From positions 1-64,000 of the forward strand of contig NZ_JAHLDV010000003.1 of assembly GCF_018861865.1 (NCBI RefSeq): a DNA stretch of 64,000 bases. Direction: 5' to 3'. Origin of the DNA: Clostridium frigoris (GTDB lineage Bacteria; Bacillota; Clostridia; Clostridiales; Clostridiaceae). This document shows positions 45,527 to 54,748 of this stretch, piece after piece; position 1 is the stretch's first letter, and every line of letters begins with the position of its first letter. The notes beneath the pieces are model-generated. The model was not told the origin of the DNA. It ran no database searches and saw only the letters and a list, made by a program, of their open reading frames with translations. A program made the translations under genes and the position numbers.

Positions 45527-46237
45527 CTATTTACCATATTTTTTTGTGCTGTTTAATTCTTTATTAAGTTTCTTCAATGCTCTTTTCTCAATTCTTGATA
45601 CATATGATCTAGAAATTCCCAGGATCAATGCAATTTCTCTTTGAGTTCGAGGATTACCATCAAGCAATCCATAGCGCATTTGAATTATTATCTTCTCTCT
45701 ATCCATTAATGCTACGTTTATCTTGGAATACAACTTTCTTATTTGTATTTTACTTTCTACTATATCAATTATAGAATCTTCATCACTACTAAGTACATCC
45801 ATAAGGGATATCTCATTTCCCTCTTTATCTGTTCCAATAGGATCTTGCAGATACACTTCACCTTTTGTTTTCTTATTATTTCGAATAAGCATAAGTATTT
45901 CATTTTCTATGCACCTCGCAGCATAGGTAGCAAGCCTTGTTCCTTTATTTGTATCAAAAGAATCAATGGCTTTAATAAGTCCTACAGTTCCAATAGATAT
46001 AAGGTCATCTACATCTTTCCCTGGATAGGAATATTTTTTTACTATGTGTGCAACTAGTCTTAAATTTCTTTCAACGAGTATTCCTTTAGCTAGTAAATCA
46101 CCTTCTGCAAGCTTTATTAAATAGATTTTCTCTTCTTCTTCACTTAGTGGTTGAGGGAATGAACTACTACCTGTTATATAGGCTGTCAAAAATGTAACAT
46201 TTCCAATCATATCTAATAAACAATTCATGAAAAACAC
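45527..46237 (-). CDS. sigK: Late mother-cell sporulation sigma factor K, uninterrupted
   Basis: The last mother-cell sigma factor, 236 residues. The pro-sequence MFFMNCLLDMIGNVTFLTAY is followed by FPQPLSEEEEKIYLIKLAEG, the sigma-K signature, region 2 LRLVAHIVKKYSYPGKDVDD, and region 4 ILGISRSYVSRIEKRALKKL. The start is GTG 46237 with AGGAGG 7 bases ahead. In several Bacilli and clostridia sigK is split by a skin element; here the frame is whole. It lies between a penicillin-binding protein and pilT. Confidence 0.95.
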   Translation of the reverse strand: MFFMNCLLDMIGNVTFLTAYITGSSSFPQPLSEEEEKIYLIKLAEGDLLAKGILVERNLRLVAHIVKKYSYPGKDVDDLISIGTVGLIKAIDSFDTNKGTRLATYAARCIENEILMLIRNNKKTKGEVYLQDPIGTDKEGNEISLMDVLSSDEDSIIDIVESKIQIRKLYSKINVALMDREKIIIQMRYGLLDGNPRTQREIALILGISRSYVSRIEKRALKKLNKELNSTKKYGK

Positions 46238-46332
46238 AGATGTTCCTCCTAATAGAGCTTATTAATATAATATGAATTATTGTATTAAAAGTGCATGGAC
46301 TTAGAAAATTATTTATTATTAATAAATGCTTT

Positions 46333-48033
46333 TTACTGCATATTTTTAAGTGAATTAACCACTTTTTTGAATATTGGAGCAGCTGTACCCCCACCTTCTT
46401 CATCTGCTATACCAGCTATATTCATCTTAATATCATTCACATATACGACCATAGAATAATTTTTTCCGTTTAAATTAAAAAATCCTACAAACCAACCATC
46501 CGATTTATTTCCTTGTTCATATGTAGTCGTGCCTGTTTTCCCACCTATATCCATTCCTTTAATATATGCCGCATCTCCAGTTCCCTTGTTTACAACATCA
46601 ATCATATGAAGTTTCACTGTTTCTGCTGTTTGTTTTTTTAATACTCTAGTACTTTTAGGAGTGACTTTCTCTAAAACTTCTTTCTTGTCATTTACATATG
46701 CGTCTATTATGCTTGGTTTAACATACACACCATTGTTTATAATAGTATTTGGGATACTAAGCGCTTCTAAGGGTGTTATTGTAATATTTTGACCAATAGC
46801 TGTTTGACTAGTTTGTGCATACGTAGGGTTTGATATATCCTCCTGAAAGTTACCAATATCCTCTTGCTCAAGATCTAACACTTTACTTACCATGCCTTGT
46901 TTCTGAGCATAATTATATATGTTTTGAACACCAACTTTCCAACCTATTTGGGCAAATATATTATTTGAAGATTTGGCTAAAGCCTCTGCAACTGTAAATG
47001 TGTTTCCTTTAAATGGTTCCTCTGAGAATATTTTAGAATTTATTGTAAATTCTTGATAGTTATTTATTTTGTTCATATCTATACCAGCTTCATCAACAAT
47101 AACTTTAAAAATTGATCCTGGTAAAGCTCCATTAGTGCTTGGATATCCTAGATTTACGTTATATGCATTATCATCTTTTTGTGCCATAGCCCTTATCTTT
47201 CCACTACTACTCTCCATTAGTAAAATACCAATTTTATTATACTTTTCCTCATGAAGAATATTCTCAACTTTAACTTGAATTTGTTCATCTATAGTAAGTC
47301 TTACATTTATGTTATTTTTAGGTGTAACAGTTGTACCAGCTCCTATTTCACCATTAACGCCTTTAGAAAAACTTGTTTTTGTGTATTCGTTCTCTTTAGT
47401 TTTATTATATAATTGCATTTCTAGGGAATCAGCGCCCTTAGATACAGTCTTACTAACTACCTTTTTAGATTCTGGGTTAACAGTTACTTTATTGTAAGTT
47501 GTACTTGTTAATACGTTTTCTATTTTCCAATAACCATCTTTTACAACATCATTAGAATAATAAGTATAAAAGCCTTTTACCTTTTTAATATCCTTAAGCT
47601 TTTCATATGTAACTTCATCAATTTCATATCTTAACTTTTGTCCAGTACCAGTTCCTTTTATTTTTTCTAAATCATAAGTTTTATTAAAATTTCGAAGCGT
47701 TATTGTTAAAATTTCTAAATCATATTTACTAGTATATTCATTAAATCTAAGATAATCTACCGGATCGATAATTGCATAAAAATGTTTTTTATAAGTTAAA
47801 AGGTCGTTTCCATTACAATCAAGTAATTTGTATTGCGGCCCATATTTTTCATCAATAGTATATTGCGCATCGGCCATAGTTTTTAATGGTTTAGAATTAA
47901 AATACATACAATTTGAAACCCTCCAAAATAATAAACAAATTAATAGCATAAATAGGACCATTACAATCCACGTTCTTTTTTTAATTTCACTCTTTCGGTT
48001 TGAGTAACCAAAGATATTATTTCTACTTGACAT
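46333..48033 (-). CDS. Penicillin-binding protein (class B transpeptidase)
   Basis: A 566-residue membrane-anchored transpeptidase for peptidoglycan cross-linking. It has an N-terminal transmembrane helix (residues about 20-38), a dimerisation-type domain, and the transpeptidase motifs S-x2-K in ALPGSIFKVI, SxN in EALAKSSNNI, and KTG in IGGKTGTTTY. The C-terminus GGTAAPIFKKVVNSL matches PBP2/FtsI-like proteins. AGGGGAGG precedes the ATG. Placement near sigK and ftsAZ suggests division or spore cortex synthesis, but a SpoVD-type PASTA tail is absent. Confidence 0.9.
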   Translation of the reverse strand: MSSRNNIFGYSNRKSEIKKRTWIVMVLFMLLICLLFWRVSNCMYFNSKPLKTMADAQYTIDEKYGPQYKLLDCNGNDLLTYKKHFYAIIDPVDYLRFNEYTSKYDLEILTITLRNFNKTYDLEKIKGTGTGQKLRYEIDEVTYEKLKDIKKVKGFYTYYSNDVVKDGYWKIENVLTSTTYNKVTVNPESKKVVSKTVSKGADSLEMQLYNKTKENEYTKTSFSKGVNGEIGAGTTVTPKNNINVRLTIDEQIQVKVENILHEEKYNKIGILLMESSSGKIRAMAQKDDNAYNVNLGYPSTNGALPGSIFKVIVDEAGIDMNKINNYQEFTINSKIFSEEPFKGNTFTVAEALAKSSNNIFAQIGWKVGVQNIYNYAQKQGMVSKVLDLEQEDIGNFQEDISNPTYAQTSQTAIGQNITITPLEALSIPNTIINNGVYVKPSIIDAYVNDKKEVLEKVTPKSTRVLKKQTAETVKLHMIDVVNKGTGDAAYIKGMDIGGKTGTTTYEQGNKSDGWFVGFFNLNGKNYSMVVYVNDIKMNIAGIADEEGGGTAAPIFKKVVNSLKNMQ

Positions 48034-48090
48034 AAAAACACCTCCCCTAGACTAATTCTAGCCTAGAAAGAGATGTTTTATACTAATCAT

Positions 48091-48723
48091 TTATTGTTTT
48101 GGTCGTCTTTGTAATATCTGACTTATATTCGCAGTAAGTATATCAATAGCTACCTTGTTATGCCCACCTTCTGGTATTATAATATCTGCGTATCTTTTGG
48201 TAGGCTCGATAAATTGTTCATGCATTGGTTTAACTACGTTTAGATATTGCTTTATAACAGACTCCATCGTTCTTCCTCTTTCTTTGATATCCCTTGTAAG
48301 TCTTCTTATAAACCTTACATCTGCATCAGTATCTACATATATTTTAATATCTAGCATATCACGAAGAATTTTATTATCCAATATAAGTATTCCTTCAAAT
48401 ATAATTATGTCCCTAGGTTGTACCGGAATTGTTTGTTTTGTTCTGTTAAATATTTTAAAATCATATATAGGTTTTTGAATGACTTTTTCCTTTAAAAGAA
48501 GATTAAAATGTTTTACTAAAAGCTTCGAATCAAATGCATCAGGATGGTCATAATTTGTTTTTATTCTATCTTCAAGAGAAAGTTCACTTTGATCTTTATA
48601 ATAAGAATCTTGTTCAATCATAGCAATACACGACTCATCAAACTGTTTATATATTTCTCTAGCAATAGTGCTCTTTCCAGATCCTGTCCCGCCGGTTATC
48701 CCGATTAGTATAGGGTGATTCAT
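48091..48723 (-). CDS. udk: Uridine kinase
   Basis: This 210-residue enzyme phosphorylates uridine and cytidine in pyrimidine salvage. The P-loop [14 protein letters not shown] is at the N-terminus, followed by [23 protein letters not shown] and the [15 protein letters not shown] region, standard for Udk. Its ATG overlaps the stop codon of the upstream U32 gene (TAATG). The order trmR-U32-udk mirrors the yrrM-yrrN/O-udk block of Bacillus. Confidence 0.96.
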   Translation of the reverse strand: MNHPILIGITGGTGSGKSTIAREIYKQFDESCIAMIEQDSYYKDQSELSLEDRIKTNYDHPDAFDSKLLVKHFNLLLKEKVIQKPIYDFKIFNRTKQTIPVQPRDIIIFEGILILDNKILRDMLDIKIYVDTDADVRFIRRLTRDIKERGRTMESVIKQYLNVVKPMHEQFIEPTKRYADIIIPEGGHNKVAIDILTANISQILQRRPKQ

Positions 48724-49946
48724 TATTTTTTCTCCTTAGCCTTAATAAGAATATCATTCGCGCGTAGTATTTCCTTAACATTTACAGTAAATATCATCTG
48801 AGCACTTGGGGCAGAAGGTATGATTTCTCCTTTAGAATTTTTCATATCATCTAAAGTAATTAAAACATTTTCGCCTATCGGTCTTAATACTTCTACTGTA
48901 TCGCCAAGATATGTTTTATTTTTTTGCTCAATTGTTGCAATATTATTCTTTTCATCGTAGCCTCTTACAACTCCAACTATATCATAATTTCTAATATATG
49001 ACGAAGATTCATATATCTGGTTGCTCGGATCACCAAAATAAAATCCAGTATAGAATTGTCTATGACTAGGTTTTAATAGATTATCCAACCATCTCGCTTC
49101 AAATTTATAATTTGCTCTATCCTGTACATATGCATCCAGTGCCTCCCTATAAGATTTACATACAGATGCAACATAATATGAGCTTTTCATCCTTCCCTCT
49201 ATCTTAAAGGACATTACGCCTGATTCCATAAGTTCTGGTATGTGTTCTATCATACATAAATCCTTTGAATTCATTATATAACTACCTTTATCGTCTTCAA
49301 TTATAGGAAAATATTCTCCATCTCTCTTTTCTTCCATTAAGAAATATTTATATCTGCATGGCTGAGCACATTGTCCACGATTTGCATCACGGCCAGTCAT
49401 GTAATTTGACATAAGACATCTTCCTGAGTAGGACATACACATAGAGCCATGAACAAATGCTTCAAGTTCACAAGTATCAGGTAATTTTGCTCTAATTTCT
49501 TTAATTTCTTTTAACGACAATTCTCTTGCAAGAACAATTCTTTTAACCCCTTGTTTATGCCAAAAAATAGCAGATTTATAATTTACATTATTAGCTTGAG
49601 TGCTTAAATGTATTTCTAAATTTGGTACTACTTCCCTCGCCGTCATAATAATCCCTGGATCAGACACAATAATAGCATCTGCACCTATTTCATATACTTC
49701 TTTTAAATAATCTTCTAGGCCATCTAAATCATCATTATGAGGAAACACATTTAAAGTAACATAGACCTTTTTACCCCTTACGTGTGCAAATTCAATTCCT
49801 TCTTTTAAATCCTCATTACTAAAATTATCTGCAAAAGCCCTTAAATTTAATTTGCTCCCGCCTAAATAAACTGCGTCTGCACCAAAATTTATAGCCGCTT
49901 TTAATTTTTCTAAATTACCTGCTGGTGCAAGTATTTCTGGTTTCAT
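48723..49946 (-). CDS. trhP: U32 family protein, tRNA 5-hydroxyuridine formation (TrhP-type)
   Basis: This 407-residue peptidase-U32-family protein has the signature [20 protein letters not shown] with the cluster-binding cysteines and [20 protein letters not shown]. It starts [20 protein letters not shown]. YrrO/TrhP members make 5-hydroxyuridine at tRNA position 34 using prephenate, and the neighbouring trmR methylates that product, so this function fits. A true protease role is unlikely in this context. GGGGG lies ahead of the ATG; trmR ends 14 bases upstream. In Bacillus there are two such genes; here one is seen. Confidence 0.88.
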   Translation of the reverse strand: MKPEILAPAGNLEKLKAAINFGADAVYLGGSKLNLRAFADNFSNEDLKEGIEFAHVRGKKVYVTLNVFPHNDDLDGLEDYLKEVYEIGADAIIVSDPGIIMTAREVVPNLEIHLSTQANNVNYKSAIFWHKQGVKRIVLARELSLKEIKEIRAKLPDTCELEAFVHGSMCMSYSGRCLMSNYMTGRDANRGQCAQPCRYKYFLMEEKRDGEYFPIIEDDKGSYIMNSKDLCMIEHIPELMESGVMSFKIEGRMKSSYYVASVCKSYREALDAYVQDRANYKFEARWLDNLLKPSHRQFYTGFYFGDPSNQIYESSSYIRNYDIVGVVRGYDEKNNIATIEQKNKTYLGDTVEVLRPIGENVLITLDDMKNSKGEIIPSAPSAQMIFTVNVKEILRANDILIKAKEKK

Positions 49947-49960
49947 AAGTTTTATTCCCC

Positions 49961-50620
49961 CTATCTGCTACCCATATTTTTTCTTATCGTAACTGAGATG
50001 CCATCTCCCATAGGTATTACGGAAGTTATAAGGTCATCATTACTAGATACTAGTTCTAAATAGCTTTTCATACGTTTTATTATAGTTATTTTTCTGTGTG
50101 TTGCTAGTTCTTTTGATGCAACCATTCCTCTAAAAAGTACATTATCTGCAATAAGAACTCCATCTTTTTTTAAAAGCCTTAAGCAATGAGGAAGAAAATG
50201 ATTATAGTGTCCTTTGCCCGCATCCATAAAAATCATATCATATTCATCCTGGAGATTTTCTAAAATTTCTAAACAATCTCCCTTTACAATAGTAATCTTG
50301 TCTTGCAGTCCGCATTTCACTATATTAGCGGTTGCAATTTCTATCATTCTTTGATCTCTTTCAATAGTTGTAATTTCACTTAAACCAGCTGATGCTATAT
50401 TCATTAAAATAGCAGAATATCCAATAGCAGTTCCAAGTTCTAAAATCTTTTTAGGTTTATTCATTTTTACCATTAACTCTAAAAATTTAGCAGTTTCCTT
50501 TTGAACTATAGGAACTCTGTTTTTAATAGAAAACTTTTCTAAATCATCTAAAATACCACTATTACTTGGTATAAGTTCTCTTAAATATTGCTCCATATAA
50601 TCATATGTTACACCACTCAT
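49961..50620 (-). CDS. trmR: tRNA 5-hydroxyuridine methyltransferase (YrrM/TrmR family)
   Basis: A 219-residue class I O-methyltransferase that converts 5-hydroxyuridine to 5-methoxyuridine at the wobble position. SAM motif ILELGTAIGYSAILMNIASA, TTIERDQRMIEIA, and MIFMDAGKGHYNHFLPHCLR are visible. GGAGGAAAG precedes the ATG. Its place before the U32 gene supports TrmR over a catechol-type enzyme. Confidence 0.88.
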   Translation of the reverse strand: MSGVTYDYMEQYLRELIPSNSGILDDLEKFSIKNRVPIVQKETAKFLELMVKMNKPKKILELGTAIGYSAILMNIASAGLSEITTIERDQRMIEIATANIVKCGLQDKITIVKGDCLEILENLQDEYDMIFMDAGKGHYNHFLPHCLRLLKKDGVLIADNVLFRGMVASKELATHRKITIIKRMKSYLELVSSNDDLITSVIPMGDGISVTIRKNMGSR

Positions 50621-50711
50621 TTACTTTCCTCCAAAATTAATAACACAAGTTAAATAAATTCCTTGCGCTTCATGTTTATATTAATATGTATATATAACCT
50701 TTTTATATTAA

Positions 50712-50748
50712 AAAAGAAAACCATATAAATTAATTTTCTGGTTTTCTT
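50712..50748 (-). terminator. Terminator of typA
   Basis: AAAGAAAACCA pairs with TGGTTTTCTTT across a 13-base loop, downstream of the typA stop in the minus direction. Confidence 0.7.
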
Positions 50749-50789
50749 TCTCATTAATAAAATTATTTATTTTTTATTTTTTATTTTAT

Positions 50790-52616
50790 CTATTTCTTTT
50801 TTCCACCGGCTCTTTTTCTTTCACCTGAGTCTAATATTCTTTTTCTCATCCTAATATTTAGTGGTGTAATTTCAACTAACTCATCTATAGCTATAAATTC
50901 TAAGCACTGCTCTAGTGACATAGGTTTTACTGGAACAAGTTTTGGTGATTCATCTGCTCCTGAAGATCTAGTGTTTGTTAATTGTTTCTTTCTACAAACA
51001 TTTATTTCCATGTCTCCACTTCTTGCACATTCTCCAGCAATCATTCCAGCATATACAGGCACTCCTGGTTCTAAGAAAAGAGTACCACGATCTTGAGCAT
51101 TAAATAATCCGTAAGTTATAGTTTCTCCACCTTCAAATACAATTAATGAACCTCTACTTCTATCTGGAATCTCGCCCTTAAATCTATCGTAACCATCTAG
51201 AACGTGATTCATTATACCATTACCCTTAGTATCAGTCATAAGTTCACTTCTAAATCCAATCAATCCTCTTGATGGTACTTTAAATTCTAATCTAGTGTAT
51301 CCGTTTATAGCAGAAGTCATATTAACCATCTCTGCTTTTCTAGGTCCCATTTTCTCCATAACAACGCCCATAAATTCTTCTGGAACGTCAATTGTAAGGA
51401 ATTCAATTGGCTCTGTTTTATGTCCATCTTCTTCTTTATATATAACATTAGCTTTTGACACTTGGAATTCATATCCTTCACGTCTCATAGTTTCAATTAG
51501 AACTGAAAGATGAAGTTCTCCTCTTCCACTTACTTCAAAACCATCTGCTTCTTCAGCTTCTACTACTCTTAAACTAACATTTGTTTCAAGTTCTTTCATA
51601 AGTCTATCTCTTATGTGTCTTGATGTTACAAAAGTTCCTTCTTGACCTGCAAAAGGAGAATTATTAACCATGAAATTCATAGTTAGTGTAGGCTCATCAA
51701 TTTCAACGAATGGAAGTGCCTCTGGCTCAAGTACATCAGCTATTGTTTCACCAATGTTAATGTTTGGAATACCAGAAACTGCTACGATATCACCAAGCAT
51801 TGCTTCTTCAGTTTCTACTCTCTTAAGTCCATCATAAACGAAAAGAGCTGAAACTTTAACGTTGCTTATTGTGCCATCTTTAGCTATAAGTGCAACTTGT
51901 TCATTTCTTTTAATTGATCCTCTTTGGATTTTTCCTATTCCAATTTTTCCAACATACTCATTATAATCAATAGTAGAAATAAGCATTTGAAGTGGCATAT
52001 CTAAATATCCTTCTGGTGCCTTTACATTCTTTACTATAGAATCAAATAATGGTTCCATATTATCACTTACATCATCAACTTCAAGCTTTGCAAAACCTTC
52101 TCTAGCAGAAGCATATACCACTGCAAAATCTAATTGTTCATCATCTGCTCCAAGTTCAACAAATAAGTCAAAGACTTCATCAAGAACTTCAGTTGGACGA
52201 GCATCTTTTCTATCAATTTTGTTTATAACAACTATAGGTCTAAGGTCTAATTCTAATGCTTTCTTTAAAACAAATTTAGTTTGTGGCATTGGACCTTCAT
52301 ATGCATCAACTACAAGAAGTACACTATCAACCATCTTAAGCACACGTTCAACTTCTCCACCAAAATCAGCATGTCCTGGAGTATCAACTATATTTATTTT
52401 AATTCCATTATGCATTACTGCAGTATTTTTAGAAAGAATTGTTATTCCTCTTTCTTTTTCTAAATCATTTGAATCCATTACTCTCTCTTGTACTTTTTCA
52501 TTTTCTCTAAAGATATTACTTTGTTTAAGTAAACAATCCACTAGTGTTGTCTTGCCGTGATCTACGTGGGCAATAATTGCTATATTTCTGACGTCATTTC
52601 TTGTAAATAAATTCAT
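50790..52616 (-). CDS. typA: Translational GTPase TypA/BipA
   Basis: A 608-residue ribosome-binding GTPase of the EF-G class linked to stress and low-temperature growth and 50S assembly. It begins with NIAIIAHVDHGKTTLVDCLL (G1), then ERGITILSKN (G2), VDTPGHADFGGEVERVL (G3) and VINKIDR (G4). The C-terminal domain with KPMSLEQCLEFIAIDELVEI and TPLNIRMRKRIL is specific to TypA. GGAGGATTA precedes the ATG. Confidence 0.97.
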   Translation of the reverse strand: MNLFTRNDVRNIAIIAHVDHGKTTLVDCLLKQSNIFRENEKVQERVMDSNDLEKERGITILSKNTAVMHNGIKINIVDTPGHADFGGEVERVLKMVDSVLLVVDAYEGPMPQTKFVLKKALELDLRPIVVINKIDRKDARPTEVLDEVFDLFVELGADDEQLDFAVVYASAREGFAKLEVDDVSDNMEPLFDSIVKNVKAPEGYLDMPLQMLISTIDYNEYVGKIGIGKIQRGSIKRNEQVALIAKDGTISNVKVSALFVYDGLKRVETEEAMLGDIVAVSGIPNINIGETIADVLEPEALPFVEIDEPTLTMNFMVNNSPFAGQEGTFVTSRHIRDRLMKELETNVSLRVVEAEEADGFEVSGRGELHLSVLIETMRREGYEFQVSKANVIYKEEDGHKTEPIEFLTIDVPEEFMGVVMEKMGPRKAEMVNMTSAINGYTRLEFKVPSRGLIGFRSELMTDTKGNGIMNHVLDGYDRFKGEIPDRSRGSLIVFEGGETITYGLFNAQDRGTLFLEPGVPVYAGMIAGECARSGDMEINVCRKKQLTNTRSSGADESPKLVPVKPMSLEQCLEFIAIDELVEITPLNIRMRKRILDSGERKRAGGKKK

Positions 52617-52865
52617 ATTAATCCTCCAATTTTTTTCATGTGTTTACACATTTTACACAAACGAAAATTGGATACGCCTTGAAGTATCCAATTTTCGCAC
52701 TTACTATACTTATTCTAATATTATCTTGCAAAAAAGTCAACTGTGTCTAGTACTCAATATTAAAAAATGATAAATTCACTTAAATTATATCATTTAATTT
52801 GTTTTTTTTATTATATCACCCAACATAAATCCGAATATTTACTTTATATGCCATTAATTCAAAAT
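52617..52865. other. Intergenic region between fur-family gene and typA
   Basis: It contains a perfect 14-bp inverted repeat CGAAAATTGGATAC/GTATCCAATTTTCG (52662-52675, 52684-52697), which lacks a good T run and so may be a weak fur terminator or a typA leader hairpin. Next to it lies TGTGTAAAATGTGTAAACACATG on the minus strand (written in two parts: TGTGTAAAATGTG and TAAACACATG), with repeated GTGTAAA. No gene is seen. Confidence 0.4.
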
Positions 52866-53318
52866 TTATTTTCCTGCACATTTTTCACAAATACCATAGA
52901 ATTTCAAACTATGGTCTTCAATCTTAAAATTATATTCTTTTTCAACAATAGATTCTAATTCTTCAAGTAAATCTCCTTGTACTTCTAGTACTGTACCACA
53001 GCGATTACATATCAGGTGATGATGTTGATGATGCTCATCTTGATGGTTAAGTTCATATCTGCTACATCCATCATCTAAATCAAATTTTCTAATTACACCC
53101 ATATCCTCTAAAAGTTGAACTGTTCTATAAATTGTAGCAAGACCTATTTCTGGGCAGTCAATTTTAACCAAGTCATATAATTCTTCTGCGGTAAGATGGC
53201 TACCTTCACTTTTAATTATTCCATTTAAAATAGCTCTTCTCTGTGGAGTTAGTTTATATCCCTCTTGTTTTAAGGTTTCTTTTAAACTCTCAACACTCTC
53301 TGGAGATACCTTTGACAT
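52866..53318 (-). CDS. Fur family metal-dependent transcriptional regulator
   Basis: A 150-residue repressor with an N-terminal winged helix (KLTPQRRAILNGIIKSEGSH, IGLATIYRTVQLLEDMGVIR) and a C-terminal metal-binding dimerisation domain (EHHQHHHLICNRCGTVLEVQ; CEKCAGK) with a four-cysteine structural zinc site. It could be Fur, Zur or PerR; the sequence alone does not settle this, although a PerR-type Asp replaced by Glu and the HHxHHH run are compatible with iron sensing. AAGGGG precedes the ATG. It follows the yrzB-ruvX-ireB-alaS block. Confidence 0.9.
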   Translation of the reverse strand: MSKVSPESVESLKETLKQEGYKLTPQRRAILNGIIKSEGSHLTAEELYDLVKIDCPEIGLATIYRTVQLLEDMGVIRKFDLDDGCSRYELNHQDEHHQHHHLICNRCGTVLEVQGDLLEELESIVEKEYNFKIEDHSLKFYGICEKCAGK

Positions 53319-53495
53319 ATATATACCCCTTTTCTAATAACCATCATTTGGCCTATAAGTATAAATTTCTTTACTATAGGTTTATTTTAATACTTTTTTT
53401 AAATAATGTCAATTGATAATCATTTAGTATTAAGAAAACAGGATAATTTGTTTAAAATTTTTTAAAGTTAATTAACATCTTCTTCTATAATAGGA

Positions 53496-53753
53496 CTAAA
53501 TCTCATCAGAAGAAATCGCGTCATACGCTTCTGAAATCATTTCAAACTCTTCATCGTCTTCTATTGTAACTAAAATATCACTACCTTCTGCATCCTTTTC
53601 AACTCTTAATGCAATCGCATCAATGTCTTCTTCTCCAGTTGGTGCAACTATAACATATTCCTTATCTTTAATGTCCAATTTTGTCAGCACATCAAATTCT
53701 ATTTCCTTACCTTCTTCATCATATAATAGTATAGTCTCTACATTGTTATCCAT
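53496..53753 (-). CDS. DUF1292 protein (YrzB-like)
   Basis: This 85-residue acidic protein starts MDNNVETILLYDEEGKEIEF and contains YVIVAPTGEEDIDAIALRVE, the DUF1292 core. It belongs to the conserved alaS-ireB-ruvX-yrzB cluster of Firmicutes; the function is unknown. AAAGGAGAT precedes the ATG at 53753. Confidence 0.9.
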   Translation of the reverse strand: MDNNVETILLYDEEGKEIEFDVLTKLDIKDKEYVIVAPTGEEDIDAIALRVEKDAEGSDILVTIEDDEEFEMISEAYDAISSDEI

Positions 53754-53824
53754 TTTTTTATCTCCTTTTTAATTATGTAATAAATAATATTTTAATTTAA
53801 TATCCTGATTTGTGATCGTTTGCT

Positions 53825-54244
53825 TTATAAACGTGTGCCTAAACTGTCTAAATATCCTTGCAAAATGAATGTAGCCGCAATTTTATCTACAATTTTTTTT
53901 CGTTTTGATCTGGATAGATCACCTTCAAGCATTATTCTATTAGCAGCTACTGTAGTTAATCTTTCATCCCACATTTTTACTTCTAAGTTCAATGTTTCGC
54001 GAAGCTTTTCACAAAACCGTTGAACCTTTTCTCCTTGTGGCCCAATAGTACCATTCATATTTTTAGGAAGTCCCGATACAAAACTTTCTACATCATATTT
54101 GTTACATATTTTAGCAATTTCTTCTATGTCTATTACTATGCTTTTTCTTTTAATTGTTGTGATTCCTTGCGCTGTTAGCCCTAATGGATCACTTACAGCT
54201 ATCCCTATTGTTCTGTCTCCAATATCTAATCCTAATATTCTCAT
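53825..54244 (-). CDS. ruvX: Putative pre-16S rRNA nuclease / Holliday junction resolvase YqgF
   Basis: A 139-residue RNase H-fold protein with [20 protein letters not shown] at the N-terminus (catalytic Asp), [20 protein letters not shown] and [13 protein letters not shown] (catalytic Glu). YqgF matures the 5' end of 16S rRNA in E. coli. The ATG at 54244 is preferred for AAAGGAG 7 bases ahead. It follows ireB. Confidence 0.94.
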   Translation of the reverse strand: MRILGLDIGDRTIGIAVSDPLGLTAQGITTIKRKSIVIDIEEIAKICNKYDVESFVSGLPKNMNGTIGPQGEKVQRFCEKLRETLNLEVKMWDERLTTVAANRIMLEGDLSRSKRKKIVDKIAATFILQGYLDSLGTRL

Positions 54245-54295
54245 GTAAAACTCCTTTACCATTTGACTTATTATGATATAGTATTATCTTAAAAA

Positions 54296-54320
54296 ATAAA
54301 ATGCCCATATGGGCATTTTA
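54296..54320 (-). terminator. Possible terminator after ireB
   Basis: ATAAAATGCCC pairs with GGGCATTTTAT around the central AT; it overlaps the ireB stop codon, and the minus transcript continues with TTTTTAAG. It may be an attenuator within the operon. Confidence 0.65.
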
Positions 54321-54575
54321 TTTTTTTATGTCTAGATAAGATTTTAAAACTTCTTCTAATATTTCATCTCTTTCTAGCTTTCTTACTAACGCCCTTGCTC
54401 CATTATAGTTCGTTATATATGTAGGATCTCCAGATATTAAATATCCTACCATTTGATTTACTGGGTTATATCCCTTTTTTATAAGCGAATTATATACGTC
54501 AGTTAAAATAGTTTTTGTTAAATCCTTTTTATCTTTTACAAAATCAAATTGGACTGTATTTTGATTACTATCCAT
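54318..54575 (-). CDS. ireB: IreB family regulatory phosphoprotein
   Basis: The 85-residue protein ([20 protein letters not shown]...) matches IreB/DUF965, a small substrate of the IreK/PrkC Ser/Thr kinase that affects cephalosporin resistance in enterococci. The segment [20 protein letters not shown] and [20 protein letters not shown] are family hallmarks. GGAAGGGGTG precedes the ATG at 54575, so the longer frame is rejected. It follows alaS. Confidence 0.93.
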   Translation of the reverse strand: MDSNQNTVQFDFVKDKKDLTKTILTDVYNSLIKKGYNPVNQMVGYLISGDPTYITNYNGARALVRKLERDEILEEVLKSYLDIKK

Positions 54576-54748
54576 TCTATACACCCCTTCCTTATAATAC
54601 ACTAAACGCCGTAATTTACCACATTTTAGTACACTAGGAAATCACTTCGTTATATTTTATAATTTTTTAATCATAATTAATTGTAAAATTACATATTAAT
54701 AATACTTTTAACTAATTATATTATAAAACAACTATTACAAAAAGTATA

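Noticed and set aside
45743-46057. 104-residue plus-strand open frame
   Set aside because: Antisense to sigK with no translation signals.
52219-52560. 113-residue plus-strand open frame
   Set aside because: Antisense to the G-domain of typA; a shadow of a strongly conserved gene.
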